Assembly: GCA_945910225.1 (NCBI GenBank) | Contig: CAMDYG010000024.1 | Span: 1-37,485 of the forward strand | DNA from: an uncultured Eubacterium sp. | GTDB lineage: Bacteria; Bacillota; Clostridia; Lachnospirales; Lachnospiraceae | Reading direction: 5' to 3' | Length of the DNA stretch: 37,485 bases | In this document: in pieces, positions 26,988-36,126 of the stretch | Layout of the letters: the number at the start of each line of letters is the position of its first letter | Numbering within the stretch: the stretch's first letter is position 1 | Translations under genes and position numbers: made by a program | The notes under the pieces: generated by a model | Databases searched by the model: none | Told to the model about the DNA's origin: nothing | Seen by the model: only the letters and a program-made list of their open reading frames with translations

Positions 26988-28349
26988 ATGAGTAAAGCAG
27001 ATACACTGGATAATACAAATATGACATCAGGACCTATAACAAAGATTTTATTATCTTTTGCAGGTCCTGTTTTTTTAGGACAATTATTACAGCAATTATA
27101 TAATATTGCTGATGCTGCAATTGTAGGTCAGTTCTTAAGTTCTAAAGCGCTGGCAGCAGTTGGTGCAACGTCATCGCTTACATATATTGTGTGTTATTTC
27201 TGTATAGGCTCATGTATAGGAATAAGTGTTCCGGTGTCACAGGCATTTGGCGCGGGAAAGAATGATGATCTGAGAAAATATTTTGTTAACGGGGTATACT
27301 TTGCAATTGCAATTGCGGTTATTATGACGGCAGTTACAGCGTCTATGAGTGGACTTTTTCTAACATGGTTAAAGACACCTCAGAGTATATTCAGGGATGC
27401 ACATGTGTATCTTGTAATTATATTTCTTGGACTTCCGCTGACGGTGTTATATAATTTTTGTTTTGGGCTTCTTATGGCCTTTGGTGACAGCAAGAAATCA
27501 ACAATGTTTATGGCAGTATCAACTGTTATGAATATATTTCTAGATCTGTTTTTAGTGGTTGTTGTGAAATGGGGAGTAGCCGGAGCGGCAGTTGCAACTA
27601 TTTTTTCACAGGGTGTCGCAGGGGTTTTAAGTGCTGTATATATATTTAAAAAGTATAAACTTCTGTTTCCTGTTAATGAAGATGAGAGGAAGTTTCATCC
27701 GTATTATATGAAGAATATTATCAGAATGTGTATGCCTATGGGATTACAATATTCAATAACTGCAATAGGAGCCATAATTCTGCAGTATTATGTTAATGCG
27801 TTAGGAGAGAATGCTATTGCCGGATTCACATCTGGATATAAGATTAAGAATCTTATCCTTTGTCCGTTAAATGCACTTGGAACAGCTCTTTCTTCTTTTG
27901 TAGGACAGAATTTTGGCGCTAAGAGATTTGACAGGATAAGCGAGGGATTTAGAAAAACGCTGATAATCGGACTGATATATTCTGCTATTACTATGGTTGT
28001 ATGTTTTATTACAGGAAAGTATATGGCACTTATATTTGTTGATGCATCAGATACTGTTGTGGTTGATTATACAGTGAAGTTTATAAGATATATCAGCATA
28101 TTTAACGCTGAACTCGCACTTCTTTTTACAGCGAGATATTCGGTACAGGGTATGGGATATGGCAAATATTCAATTTTGTCAGGTATTGCAGAAATGGCTG
28201 GAAGAGCAGCTGTTGCAGTGCTTCTTATACCACATTTTGGGTTTGATGCAGTATGCTGGAATGAGGGACTTACATTCCTTGCGGGAATTGCTGTGATTCT
28301 GCCAATTTATATCAAACTTTTTTGCCATTTACGCAAAAGTATGGTATAA
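26988..28349 (+). CDS. MATE family efflux transporter
   Basis: Predicted twelve-helix antiporter that exports cationic drugs or metabolites using a sodium or proton gradient. The product of about 453 aa has the two repeated six-helix halves of the family, with the opening GPITKILLSFAGPVFLGQLLQQLYNIADAAIVGQ-type segment (residues about 15-48) and the equivalent second-half stretch FTSGYKIKNLILCPLNALGTALSSFVGQN. ATG 26988 has GGGAG (26976-26980) seven bases upstream; ATG 26985 is also possible. Substrate cannot be predicted. Its stop codon overlaps the trpS promoter. Confidence 0.92.
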   Translation: MSKADTLDNTNMTSGPITKILLSFAGPVFLGQLLQQLYNIADAAIVGQFLSSKALAAVGATSSLTYIVCYFCIGSCIGISVPVSQAFGAGKNDDLRKYFVNGVYFAIAIAVIMTAVTASMSGLFLTWLKTPQSIFRDAHVYLVIIFLGLPLTVLYNFCFGLLMAFGDSKKSTMFMAVSTVMNIFLDLFLVVVVKWGVAGAAVATIFSQGVAGVLSAVYIFKKYKLLFPVNEDERKFHPYYMKNIIRMCMPMGLQYSITAIGAIILQYYVNALGENAIAGFTSGYKIKNLILCPLNALGTALSSFVGQNFGAKRFDRISEGFRKTLIIGLIYSAITMVVCFITGKYMALIFVDASDTVVVDYTVKFIRYISIFNAELALLFTARYSVQGMGYGKYSILSGIAEMAGRAAVAVLLIPHFGFDAVCWNEGLTFLAGIAVILPIYIKLFCHLRKSMV

Positions 28350-28350
28350 T
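28322..28350 (+). promoter_or_regulatory. Sigma-A-type promoter for trpS, overlapping the MATE gene stop
   Basis: TTGCCA (28322-28327), a 17-base spacer and a consensus TATAAT (28345-28350). The TAA stop of the transporter (28347-28349) is inside the -10 box. The leader to trpS is only about 27 bases. Confidence 0.75.
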
Positions 28351-28383
28351 TCTTACAATTTTGGGATGAAGGAAGGATAGGCT

Positions 28384-29475
28384 ATGTCTAAGATTATTTT
28401 AACAGGTGACAGACCAACAGGAAGACTTCATTTAGGTCATTATGTTGGATCTTTAAAGCGCAGGGTTGAATTACAGAATTCAGGCGAATATGAAAAGATT
28501 TTTATTATGATTGCGGATGCACAGGCATTAACAGATAACGCTGATAATCCAGAGAAAGTAAGACAGAATATTATAGAGGTTGCACTCGATTATCTTTCAG
28601 TTGGACTTGATCCGGCTAAGTCTAATATATTTATCCAGTCACAGATTCCACAGCTTACAGAGCTTACATTTTATTATATGAACCTGGTTACAGTTTCAAG
28701 ACTTCAGAGAAATCCTACAGTGAAGTCAGAGATACAGATGCGTAATTTTGAGGCAAGTATTCCGGTAGGATTCTTCTGTTATCCTATAAGTCAGGCAGCA
28801 GATATTACAGCATTTAAGGCAACTACTGTACCAGTAGGAGAAGATCAGGAACCTATGCTTGAGCAGTGTCGTGAAATCGTAAGAAAGTTTAATTCTGTAT
28901 ATGGGGATGCATTAGTTGAACCAGAGATTCTTCTTCCAGATAATAAGGCTTGTTTAAGACTTCCGGGAACTGATGGTAAGGCTAAGATGAGTAAGTCATT
29001 AGGAAACTGCATTTATTTATCTGATACACCTGAAGAGGTTAAGAAGAAGGTTATGAGTATGTATACAGATCCTAACCATATTCAGGTATCTGATCCAGGA
29101 CAGGTTGAAGGTAATACAGTATTTACTTATCTTGATGCTTTCAGTTGTGATGAAGATTTTGCGGAATTCCTTCCTGATTATAAGAATCTTGATGAATTAA
29201 AGGATCATTACAGAAGAGGTGGTCTTGGAGATGTTAAGGTTAAGAAGTTCCTTCTTAATGTAATTAATAAGGAGCTTGAGCCAATCAGAGCCAGAAGACA
29301 TGAGTATGAGAAAGATATTCCTGCCGTATATGATATTTTAAGGAAGGGAACTGAAGCTGCATATGAAGTGGCACAGGAAACTCTTAATGATGTCAAGGCT
29401 GCTATGAAGATTGATTATTTTAATGATGCAGAGCTTATAAAGGTTCAGTCAGAGAAATACAGCAGAACAGAGTAA
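28384..29475 (+). CDS. trpS: Tryptophanyl-tRNA synthetase
   Basis: Class I synthetase that charges tRNA-Trp. The 363-aa product has the HIGH-equivalent HLGH at residues 16-19 ([11 protein letters not shown]) and KMSKS at 201-205, within a Rossmann fold, with the [11 protein letters not shown] and [11 protein letters not shown] segments that line the Trp and ATP sites. It is slightly longer than the usual 330 residues, with a longer C-terminal part. A GAAGGA site precedes ATG 28384. pyrB follows after 38 bases with no terminator, so read-through is likely. Confidence 0.96.
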   Translation: MSKIILTGDRPTGRLHLGHYVGSLKRRVELQNSGEYEKIFIMIADAQALTDNADNPEKVRQNIIEVALDYLSVGLDPAKSNIFIQSQIPQLTELTFYYMNLVTVSRLQRNPTVKSEIQMRNFEASIPVGFFCYPISQAADITAFKATTVPVGEDQEPMLEQCREIVRKFNSVYGDALVEPEILLPDNKACLRLPGTDGKAKMSKSLGNCIYLSDTPEEVKKKVMSMYTDPNHIQVSDPGQVEGNTVFTYLDAFSCDEDFAEFLPDYKNLDELKDHYRRGGLGDVKVKKFLLNVINKELEPIRARRHEYEKDIPAVYDILRKGTEAAYEVAQETLNDVKAAMKIDYFNDAELIKVQSEKYSRTE

Positions 29476-29513
29476 TAATTTTAATTAAATATACACACGG
29501 AGGCTTTTCTATT

Positions 29514-30476
29514 ATGAGACATTTATTAAGTCCGCTTGATTTAAGCGTTGATGAACTGGCAAGACTATTAGATCTTGCAAGAGACATTTCAAAGGATCCA
29601 TCAAAGTATGGTCATGTATGTGATGGAAAGAAGATAGCCACATTGTTCTATGAGCCAAGTACAAGAACAAGATTAAGCTTTGAGGCAGCCATGATTAACC
29701 TTGGTGGTCAGGTATTAGGCTTTTCTGAGGCTTCTTCAAGCTCAGCATCAAAGGGGGAAAGTGTTGCAGATACTATAAGGGTTATCTCTTGTTATGCAGA
29801 TATCTGTGCTATGAGACATCCTAAGGAAGGCGCTCCTATGGTAGCTTCTGAGTATTCACGCATTCCTATTATTAATGCAGGCGATGGTGGACATCAGCAT
29901 CCTACACAGACGCTTACAGATCTTATGACAATAAGAGAACTCCGTGGTTCATTGGATAACTTTACTATTGGATTATGTGGAGATCTTAAGTTCGGAAGAA
30001 CAGTTCATTCACTTATAAGTTCTTTAGTAAGATATAAGAATGTAAAGTTTGTGCTTATATCTCCTAAGGAATTAAGAATTCCTGATTATATCAGGGACGA
30101 TGTGCTAAGGGCAAATAACTGTGATTTTGTTGAGGTTGAGAACCTTGAGGAGGCTATGCCAGAACTTGATATTCTCTATATGACAAGGGTACAGAGAGAA
30201 AGATTCTTCAGTGAGGATGAGTATTTAAGAATGAAGGATTTCTACATACTTGATGAAGATAAGATGGCGCTTGGAAAGCCTGATATGTATGTACTTCATC
30301 CACTTCCAAGAGTCAATGAGATATCAGTTGATGTTGATAATGATGAGAGAGCTGCTTATTTCAAGCAGGTTCAGTTCGGAGTATATGTCAGAATGGCACT
30401 TATACTTACATTACTGGGATTTGACACCGCAGTTAATCCATCATTAGCACACGTACTTGATTCATTGGATGCATAA
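29514..30476 (+). CDS. pyrB: Aspartate carbamoyltransferase catalytic subunit
   Basis: Condenses carbamoyl phosphate and aspartate, the committed step of UMP synthesis. The 320-aa product has the carbamoyl-phosphate loop STRTR at residues 49-53, the [14 protein letters not shown] region, HPTQTLTDL and the aspartate-binding [15 protein letters not shown] precedes the ATG. The regulatory subunit gene follows with its start 14 bases after this stop, so the holoenzyme should be the pyrBI type. No PyrR-type leader is visible in the 38 bases before it. Confidence 0.97.
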   Translation: MRHLLSPLDLSVDELARLLDLARDISKDPSKYGHVCDGKKIATLFYEPSTRTRLSFEAAMINLGGQVLGFSEASSSSASKGESVADTIRVISCYADICAMRHPKEGAPMVASEYSRIPIINAGDGGHQHPTQTLTDLMTIRELRGSLDNFTIGLCGDLKFGRTVHSLISSLVRYKNVKFVLISPKELRIPDYIRDDVLRANNCDFVEVENLEEAMPELDILYMTRVQRERFFSEDEYLRMKDFYILDEDKMALGKPDMYVLHPLPRVNEISVDVDNDERAAYFKQVQFGVYVRMALILTLLGFDTAVNPSLAHVLDSLDA

Positions 30477-30489
30477 GGAGGATATGAAT

Positions 30490-30912
30490 ATGTTAAATGT
30501 AGGCGAACTTAATGAGGGCTTTGTACTTGATCATATTGAAGCCGGAAAAGCAATGATGATATATAATTACTTAGGGCTTGATAAGCTTGACTGTCAGGTT
30601 GCTATTATCAAGAATGCAAGAAGCAATAAGATGGGAAAGAAGGATATCATTAAGATTGAAGGAGGACTTGATCTTGTTGATCTTGATGCTATTGGATTCA
30701 TTGACCATAATATAACTGTTAATATTATTAAGAATGGTGAGATAGTAGATAAGAAGAGACTTTCGCTTCCTAAGCAGGTAGTTAATATTATTAAATGCAA
30801 GAATCCAAGATGTATCACATCTATTGAACAAGGATTGAAGCAGATATTTGTGCTTGCCGACGAAGAAAAGCAGGTATACAGATGCAAGTATTGCGAAGAG
30901 AAATATTCTTAG
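30490..30912 (+). CDS. pyrI: Aspartate carbamoyltransferase regulatory subunit
   Basis: Binds nucleotide effectors and allosterically controls PyrB. The 140-aa product has an N-terminal nucleotide-binding alpha/beta domain and a C-terminal zinc domain with the four expected cysteines: CX4C at 103/108 and CX2C at 132/135. ATG 30490 is chosen because GGAGG at 30477-30481 is eight bases away; ATG 30484 would leave only two bases, and a longer frame overlaps pyrB. The gene ends just before a two-way terminator. Confidence 0.95.
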   Translation: MLNVGELNEGFVLDHIEAGKAMMIYNYLGLDKLDCQVAIIKNARSNKMGKKDIIKIEGGLDLVDLDAIGFIDHNITVNIIKNGEIVDKKRLSLPKQVVNIIKCKNPRCITSIEQGLKQIFVLADEEKQVYRCKYCEEKYS

Positions 30913-30915
30913 TAT

Positions 30916-30943
30916 AAAAAGGGATGCCGTCGGGCATCCCTTT
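30916..30943. terminator. Bidirectional terminator between pyrI and the lactonase gene
   Basis: GGGATGCC (30921-30928) pairs with GGCATCCC (30933-30940) around a four-base loop, flanked by AAAAA on the left and TTT on the right. The minus strand therefore has the better T tract. It serves two convergent genes, starting a few bases after the pyrI stop and ten bases from the lactonase stop. Confidence 0.87.
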
Positions 30944-30952
30944 AGTTATATA

Positions 30953-31999
30953 TTAAAGTTCTTTTATTATCATATTATTAGGTCTTGATATTTTTAATTC
31001 AGGTCCATTCATAATTAAAAGTCCCCTGTCATACTTAATAGTAAAGATTGTTATAGAATTACCTTCGTTATTCATTGACATGATATGTTTATCATCAGGG
31101 AATAACTGTATGTATTTAGGGTATTCACCGCTGATTGGAAGAGAATTAAGGCTGGAAAGCTTTCCTGTCTTAGTATCAACCTTGTATATAGTAACTGTGT
31201 TGTCTCCTGCATTAGAACAAAGAAGATGATTTCCTTTACTGTCAAATGTTATATTAGCGGCAGCACTGTTAGTCTTGTGGTTTCTTCTCACGGTAAATAT
31301 ATTCTGTATTAAATCAAAACGATTCTTATCAGAATTCTTATCATATGAATAAACATTGATATAATTCTTCATTTCACATACAACATATGCATATTTACCA
31401 TCCGGGCTGAACTCAATCTGCCTTGGAGCAGATTCCTGTTGTGAACGGATGATATCATAAAGCTTTAACTTTCCTGTTACATGGTTGAATTCATAAAGCT
31501 TAATCTGATCTATACCAGGGTCACATACGCATAAGAGCTCTTCATCGGGGGTGAAAGCACTCCAGCTGATATGCGGTCTGAAATTACGTTCAGCTACACT
31601 TCCGATTCCCTTGTGGAAGACTTCATCAGCTATTACACCAACTGAACCATCGGCATTGATGTGCATAACTGTTATCTTGCCATCATGGTAACCAGATACA
31701 ACAAGAAATCTGTTGTCACTGCTTACATTGATGTGACATCCACGCATACCATTAATAGATACTACGTTCATAAGTTCAAGATCGCCATCCTCTAATATGG
31801 CATAAGCTGAGACACCCTGATCACATATTGAATATAAGAAATTCTTGTTTTTTGATAATGCGATGAAAGAAGGATTGTCGATGGCTACTTCTTTTCTTTC
31901 AGTTATACGACCCTTTGCGGTATCACAGTCATATATATGAATTCCCTTGCTGCTTTCATGGGTATAACTGCCCACATAAGCTACATATTTCTTATCCAT
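30953..31999 (-). CDS. Lactonase family protein, seven-bladed beta-propeller (YbhE/Pgl type)
   Basis: The 348-aa product fits the 6-phosphogluconolactonase-like beta-propeller family: repeated strands such as YVAYVGSYTH, SPDGKYAYVVCEMKNYINVYS, NHLLCSNAGDNTVTIYKVD and the conserved HPH-like region RPHISWSAFTPDEELLCV. Members hydrolyse 6-phosphogluconolactone or other sugar lactones, or have no proven activity. No signal peptide is visible, so it is probably cytoplasmic. A GAGGAGGC site precedes the ATG, and a near-consensus promoter lies upstream. No pentose-phosphate gene is close, so the substrate remains open. Confidence 0.88.
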   Translation of the reverse strand: MDKKYVAYVGSYTHESSKGIHIYDCDTAKGRITERKEVAIDNPSFIALSKNKNFLYSICDQGVSAYAILEDGDLELMNVVSINGMRGCHINVSSDNRFLVVSGYHDGKITVMHINADGSVGVIADEVFHKGIGSVAERNFRPHISWSAFTPDEELLCVCDPGIDQIKLYEFNHVTGKLKLYDIIRSQQESAPRQIEFSPDGKYAYVVCEMKNYINVYSYDKNSDKNRFDLIQNIFTVRRNHKTNSAAANITFDSKGNHLLCSNAGDNTVTIYKVDTKTGKLSSLNSLPISGEYPKYIQLFPDDKHIMSMNNEGNSITIFTIKYDRGLLIMNGPELKISRPNNMIIKEL

Positions 32000-32041
32000 A
32001 AAGCCTCCTCATCATTGTGCGTACTTTGTTTATTAATTATC

Positions 32042-32070
32042 ATTGTATAGCATAAGGTGCTTTTTTTCAA
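32042..32070 (-). promoter_or_regulatory. Sigma-A-type promoter for the lactonase gene
   Basis: On the minus strand, TTGAAA (32070-32065), a 17-base spacer and TACAAT (32047-32042) sit in the gap before the lactonase start. It gives this gene expression separate from the sigG-ylmC pair. Confidence 0.68.
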
Positions 32071-32076
32071 TACTGC

Positions 32077-32334
32077 TCATATACATTTTTGCCTTACTTT
32101 ATCTGGACATACGCTTACCAGAATTATGTCCGGTCCTATTGAGCGGATGCATTTAAAAGGAATTACATACTCGTAATCTCTTCCTAAAAGACCGCATAAT
32201 CTTGCAGGACCAGGGACAATTAAAGCAATAATACAGCCGGATGAAGGTTCAAAATCGATGTCGACTACAAATCCGAGAATACAACAGTCAGTATCATTTA
32301 TCACAGTTTTACCTTTAAGTTCGCATAGACGCAT
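32077..32334 (-). CDS. YlmC/YmxH family sporulation-associated PRC-barrel protein
   Basis: The 85-aa product is a small beta barrel with the family start RLCELKGKTVIN, GFVVDIDFEPSSGCI, and the YVIPFKCIRSIGPDIILV stretch. YlmC/YmxH proteins are conserved in spore-formers, and their exact role is unknown. AGAGGA lies eight bases before the ATG. It starts 50 bases after the sigG stop on the same strand, the arrangement typical of Clostridia, and is probably transcribed with sigG. Confidence 0.85.
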   Translation of the reverse strand: MRLCELKGKTVINDTDCCILGFVVDIDFEPSSGCIIALIVPGPARLCGLLGRDYEYVIPFKCIRSIGPDIILVSVCPDKVRQKCI

Positions 32335-32384
32335 GAACTATATCCTCTGGTGGGCTTACTGGTTATATTATAATATTCAGCCAA

Positions 32385-33161
32385 TCAGCTTAAGTGCTTT
32401 TTCATATTTTTTAAAGCACATTTTTCAAGACGGCTTACCTGTGCCTGGGAGATATTTAGCTTTTTAGCAACCTCTGTCTGTGTCAGACAGTCAAAAAATC
32501 TCATGGTAATTATCTGGCGTTCTCTGGCTGACAGACGGGAGATGGCTTCTTTTAGTGCCAGATTGCGCACCCAGTGTTCTTCAGTATTCTTCTTGTCGCG
32601 AACCTGATCTATAACATACAGCGTATCACCTCCGTCATTAAATACGGGTTCATACAGCGAGATAGAGGGGGTTACAGCTTCAAGGGCAATAACAATATCA
32701 GCTTTTGAAACACCTATTTCTTCTGCGATTTCAGTAATAGTCGGTTCTTTAAGATTCTTTTTCATAAGTGACTCTCTTGTTGTTATGGCTTTATATGCCG
32801 TATCTTTTAATGAACGGCTTACTCTTATTGTACTGTTGTCACGCAGAAAACGTTTTATTTCTCCTATAATCATTGGAACAGCATATGTGGAAAACTGTAC
32901 ATTTAAAGACATATCAAAGTTGTCAATGGCTTTAATCATACCTATGCATCCAATCTGGAAAAGGTCGTCGAGATTCTCACCGCTTTGGTTAAAACGCTGC
33001 ACAATACTAAGCACTAGTCTTAAGTTTCCTTTAATAAATGTTTCACGGGCGCCAGATTCTCCCGCTTTTATCTGATATAGAAGTTCTTTGGATTCTTTTG
33101 GCTTAATAAGAGGTAAATCCTGTGTATTAACTCCGCATATTTCAACTTTGTAACCAGCCAT
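32385..33161 (-). CDS. sigG: Late forespore RNA polymerase sigma factor SigG
   Basis: Directs late forespore gene expression after engulfment. The 258-aa product begins with YKVEICGVNTQDLPLIK, the SigG-specific N-terminus that separates it from SigF. Region 2 (NLRLVLSIVQRFNQSGENLDDLFQIG, then FSTYAVPMIIGEIKRFLRDN), region 3 and a C-terminal helix-turn-helix of region 4 (QTEVAKKLNISQAQVSRLE) are all present, so it looks intact. AAGGAG sits nine bases before the ATG. In Clostridia sigG commonly follows spoIIGA-sigE; here the upstream neighbour is divergent nrdR. I did not find a convincing SigF/SigG promoter in the 103-base gap. Confidence 0.93.
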   Translation of the reverse strand: MAGYKVEICGVNTQDLPLIKPKESKELLYQIKAGESGARETFIKGNLRLVLSIVQRFNQSGENLDDLFQIGCIGMIKAIDNFDMSLNVQFSTYAVPMIIGEIKRFLRDNSTIRVSRSLKDTAYKAITTRESLMKKNLKEPTITEIAEEIGVSKADIVIALEAVTPSISLYEPVFNDGGDTLYVIDQVRDKKNTEEHWVRNLALKEAISRLSARERQIITMRFFDCLTQTEVAKKLNISQAQVSRLEKCALKNMKKHLS

Positions 33162-33264
33162 TTATCTGTACTCCTTAAATTCTATTTTACTGATATTAAA
33201 AGGATTGACATTTTGGCTGGGCTTATTCATAATTAATTTATATATTTGATTGGAGGTATTCAGC

Positions 33265-33711
33265 GTGAAGTGTCCATTTTGTGGTAAAGATAATACAAAA
33301 GTAATAGATTCAAGACCAACTGACGACAGCTCTATAAGAAGAAGAAGACAGTGTGATGAGTGTGGCAAACGTTTCACTACATATGAGAAGGTTGAGTCTA
33401 TGCCACTTATTGTTATTAAGAAGGATAATAACAGAGAGCCATATGACAGAGAGAAGATTACAGCTGGAATAGTAAGATCTTGTCATAAAAGACCAGTATC
33501 AATTTCTCAGATTAATAATATGGTTGATGAGATCGAGACACAGATTTTTAATATAGGCGAGAAAGAGATTCCTACTAATACAATTGGTGAGATCGTTATG
33601 AGCAAGTTAAAGGCTGTAGATGAGGTTGCTTATGTAAGATTTGCTTCGGTGTATAGGGAATTTAAGGATGTTGATTCATTTATGGATGAAATTAAGAAGA
33701 TTCTCAAGTAA
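33265..33711 (+). CDS. nrdR: Transcriptional repressor NrdR
   Basis: Represses ribonucleotide reductase genes when dATP is bound. The 148-aa product has an N-terminal zinc ribbon with cysteines at residues 3, 6, 30 and 33 (CPFC and CDEC, with the DSRPTDD and [13 protein letters not shown] landmarks), followed by an ATP-cone. The start is GTG at 33265 with GGAGG eight bases upstream; an in-frame TTG at 33250 would overlap that site. The gene is divergent from sigG, and yqeG follows after 26 bases. Confidence 0.95.
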   Translation: MKCPFCGKDNTKVIDSRPTDDSSIRRRRQCDECGKRFTTYEKVESMPLIVIKKDNNREPYDREKITAGIVRSCHKRPVSISQINNMVDEIETQIFNIGEKEIPTNTIGEIVMSKLKAVDEVAYVRFASVYREFKDVDSFMDEIKKILK

Positions 33712-33737
33712 TTATTAAGAAAAGGCAGCTTTAGGTT

Positions 33738-34250
33738 ATGTTTAAGAGATTTTATCCTGATATATATATTGATTCAGCGTATGATATTGATTTTAAGGGC
33801 ATGTATAATGCTGGATACAGAGGGATTATATTTGATATTGACAATACACTGGTTGAACATGGAGCACCAGTAACAGACAGATGCAGACAGCTTTTTGCAC
33901 AGTTAAGGGATATGGGTTATAGAACCTGTATTATATCTAATAATAAAGAACCACGTGTAAAGCCTCTGGCTTTAGCGGTTGATTCTGATTATGTAAGCAA
34001 GGCAGGTAAGCCATCTCCTGATAATTATGTAAGGGCAATGGAAATCATGGGGACAGACAGGAGTAATACTTTTTTTGTCGGAGACCAGATATTTACTGAT
34101 GTATGGGGAGCTAACAGGGCAGGAATCAAGTCCATTCTTGTGAAGCCAATAGATAAACATGAAGAGATTCAGATTATCTTGAAGAGAAGACTGGAATGGA
34201 TTGTTCTGCATTTTTATAATAGGTATAATAAGAAGAAACATAATGATTAA
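33738..34250 (+). CDS. YqeG family HAD IIIA-type phosphatase
   Basis: The 170-aa product carries the HAD catalytic motif DIDNT at residues 33-37, a second motif in SNNKE, the motif-III lysine of KAGKPSPDNY, and VGDQIFTDVWGANRAG. The YqeG subfamily is widespread in Firmicutes and often lies beside aroE and yqeH. Its physiological substrate is not known; some relatives act on phosphatidylglycerol phosphate or sugar phosphates. aroE starts 11 bases after the stop. Confidence 0.9.
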   Translation: MFKRFYPDIYIDSAYDIDFKGMYNAGYRGIIFDIDNTLVEHGAPVTDRCRQLFAQLRDMGYRTCIISNNKEPRVKPLALAVDSDYVSKAGKPSPDNYVRAMEIMGTDRSNTFFVGDQIFTDVWGANRAGIKSILVKPIDKHEEIQIILKRRLEWIVLHFYNRYNKKKHND

Positions 34251-34261
34251 GGAGAGGCATA

Positions 34262-35140
34262 ATGACAGATATAAAAGGAACAACAAGGGTATGCGGTCTT
34301 ATAGGTAATCCGGTAGGACATTCTATTTCTCCAGCAATACATAATAATCTTGCAGCACTTACAGATAATGATATGGTGTATACAACATTTAAGGTTGAGC
34401 AGGGAGACGTTGCAACTGCAGTAAAAGGAGCTTACAGTCTTAATATATTAGGACTTAATGTTACTGTTCCACATAAGTCGGAAGTAATAGGAGCACTTGT
34501 TGATATTGATCCTCTTGCAAAGGCTATTGGTGCGGTTAATACGCTTGTAAGGACAGATGGCGGATATAAGGGATATAATACAGATATCCTTGGACTTGCG
34601 AGGGAACTTGAGGAAGAGAATATTGAACTTGAGGGAGCTGATGTTATTATTCTTGGTGCCGGTGGAGCGGCAAGAGCTATTACATTTTTATGTGCAAGCC
34701 GGAAGGCAGCAAGAGTTTATCTGCTTAACAGAAGCGTTGATAAGGCAGAAAGTATAGCAGAGGCTGTCAATAATCATTTCCATAATGAATGTGTTGTGCC
34801 AATGAATATTAAGGATTATGCCAGCATACCTGGAAATGGATATGTTGTCATACAGACAACAAGTGTAGGGTTATATCCTGATGTTAATTCAGCTGTTATC
34901 GAGGATGAAGAGTTTTACAAGAAGGCAGCAGTTGGTGTCGATATTATATATAATCCTGCTGTAACGAAGTTTATGAAGCTTATTAATGCACAGGGAAAGA
35001 AATCTTTTAATGGTTTGAAAATGCTTCTTTATCAGGGAATCAGTGCATATGAACTATGGAATGACTGCAGGATATCTAAAGAAAATGCTGATAAAGTATA
35101 TAAGATTTTATTAAAAGATCTTGGAATAGAGGAAGCTTGA
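34262..35140 (+). CDS. aroE: Shikimate dehydrogenase
   Basis: NADPH-dependent reduction of 3-dehydroshikimate to shikimate. The 292-aa product has the shikimate-binding N-terminal part (LIGNPVGHSISPAIHNN), the VTVPHKSEVI stretch with the catalytic Lys, NTD (YNTDILGL), and the nucleotide-binding glycine loop GAGGAARAI in the middle, with the C-terminal LLYQGISAYELW. AAGGAG precedes the ATG. aroK starts one base after the stop, so the genes form one unit. Confidence 0.96.
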   Translation: MTDIKGTTRVCGLIGNPVGHSISPAIHNNLAALTDNDMVYTTFKVEQGDVATAVKGAYSLNILGLNVTVPHKSEVIGALVDIDPLAKAIGAVNTLVRTDGGYKGYNTDILGLARELEEENIELEGADVIILGAGGAARAITFLCASRKAARVYLLNRSVDKAESIAEAVNNHFHNECVVPMNIKDYASIPGNGYVVIQTTSVGLYPDVNSAVIEDEEFYKKAAVGVDIIYNPAVTKFMKLINAQGKKSFNGLKMLLYQGISAYELWNDCRISKENADKVYKILLKDLGIEEA

Positions 35141-35141
35141 G

Positions 35142-35681
35142 ATGAATAAAGAAAATGGCAATATTATTCTTATAGGATTCATGGGAAGTGGAAAAACAAC
35201 ATTTGGCAAATGGATATCAGAAAAGCATGGAATGAAGTTCATAGATACTGATGAATATATTGAGAATAAGCAGGGAAGGCTCATTAAAGATATATTCCGC
35301 GAGTCTGGAGAAGAAGTGTTTCGTGACATGGAGACAGCTGCAGTAAGGGAGCTTATTGATAACACCACGAATACAGTTATATCTGTGGGAGGAGGACTTC
35401 CATTAAGAGAAGTTAACAGAAAGCTGCTAAGACAGTTGGGATGTGTTGTTTTTCTTGATACATCTGTTGATGAGCTTGTGAGAAGACTTGACAAGGATAC
35501 ATCAAGACCATTGCTTGCAGGAGGTGATGTGAGACAGAAAATAGAATCACTCATGCAGGCAAGAATGGAGTATTATAAGGAAGCAGCGGATTTAATAGTT
35601 ACAACAACTAATAATAATTTTACAGATATATACAATACAATTGTGTCAGCAATTAATATGAATCTGACAGGGGAGGACTAA
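35142..35681 (+). CDS. aroK: Shikimate kinase
   Basis: Phosphorylates shikimate at O3 with ATP. The 179-aa product has the P-loop GFMGSGKTT (residues 12-20), the DTDEYIE segment, FRDMETAAVREL with its substrate-binding Arg, and the GGG loop (VGGGLPLRE). It starts one base after aroE. aroQ starts one base after its stop (TAAGATG), so the three pathway genes are translationally close-packed. Confidence 0.96.
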   Translation: MNKENGNIILIGFMGSGKTTFGKWISEKHGMKFIDTDEYIENKQGRLIKDIFRESGEEVFRDMETAAVRELIDNTTNTVISVGGGLPLREVNRKLLRQLGCVVFLDTSVDELVRRLDKDTSRPLLAGGDVRQKIESLMQARMEYYKEAADLIVTTTNNNFTDIYNTIVSAINMNLTGED

Positions 35682-35682
35682 G

Positions 35683-36126
35683 ATGAAGTTACTGGTTATT
35701 AACGGACCTAATATTAATTTCCTTGGAATAAGAGAAAAGGGAATATACGGAGAGCAGAATTATGAGACTCTGGTGTCTATGATCAATGAAAAGGCCGGGC
35801 AGCTTGGAGTATCAGTAGAAGTATTCCAGAGCAATCATGAGGGTGCTATAATTGATAAAATACAAGAGGCATATTATCAGAATGTAGATGGAATAGTAAT
35901 TAATCCGGGAGCATTTACACATTACAGTTATGCGGTAAGGGATGCTCTGGCATCAGTTGCAGCTATTCCTAAGATAGAAGTCCACATATCTAATGTACAT
36001 ACAAGAGAAGAGTTCAGACATACATCAGTTACTGTTCCTGTATGTAATGGTCAGGTCGTAGGTTTAGGGCTTAAGGGATATTTATATGCATTAGAGGCTG
36101 TAAAAGAACTGGCTGATAAAAAGTAG
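35683..36126 (+). CDS. aroQ: 3-dehydroquinate dehydratase, type II
   Basis: Converts 3-dehydroquinate to 3-dehydroshikimate, the substrate of the AroE encoded upstream. The 147-aa product is the small dodecameric type II form: GPNINFLGIREKGIYG with catalytic Arg and Tyr, QSNHEGAIIDKI, NPGAFTHYSYAVRDAL and EVHISNVHTREEFRH with the catalytic His. GGGGAGG lies just before the start. A promoter for efp follows the stop, so transcription of aroEKQ probably ends near here. Confidence 0.95.
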   Translation: MKLLVINGPNINFLGIREKGIYGEQNYETLVSMINEKAGQLGVSVEVFQSNHEGAIIDKIQEAYYQNVDGIVINPGAFTHYSYAVRDALASVAAIPKIEVHISNVHTREEFRHTSVTVPVCNGQVVGLGLKGYLYALEAVKELADKK

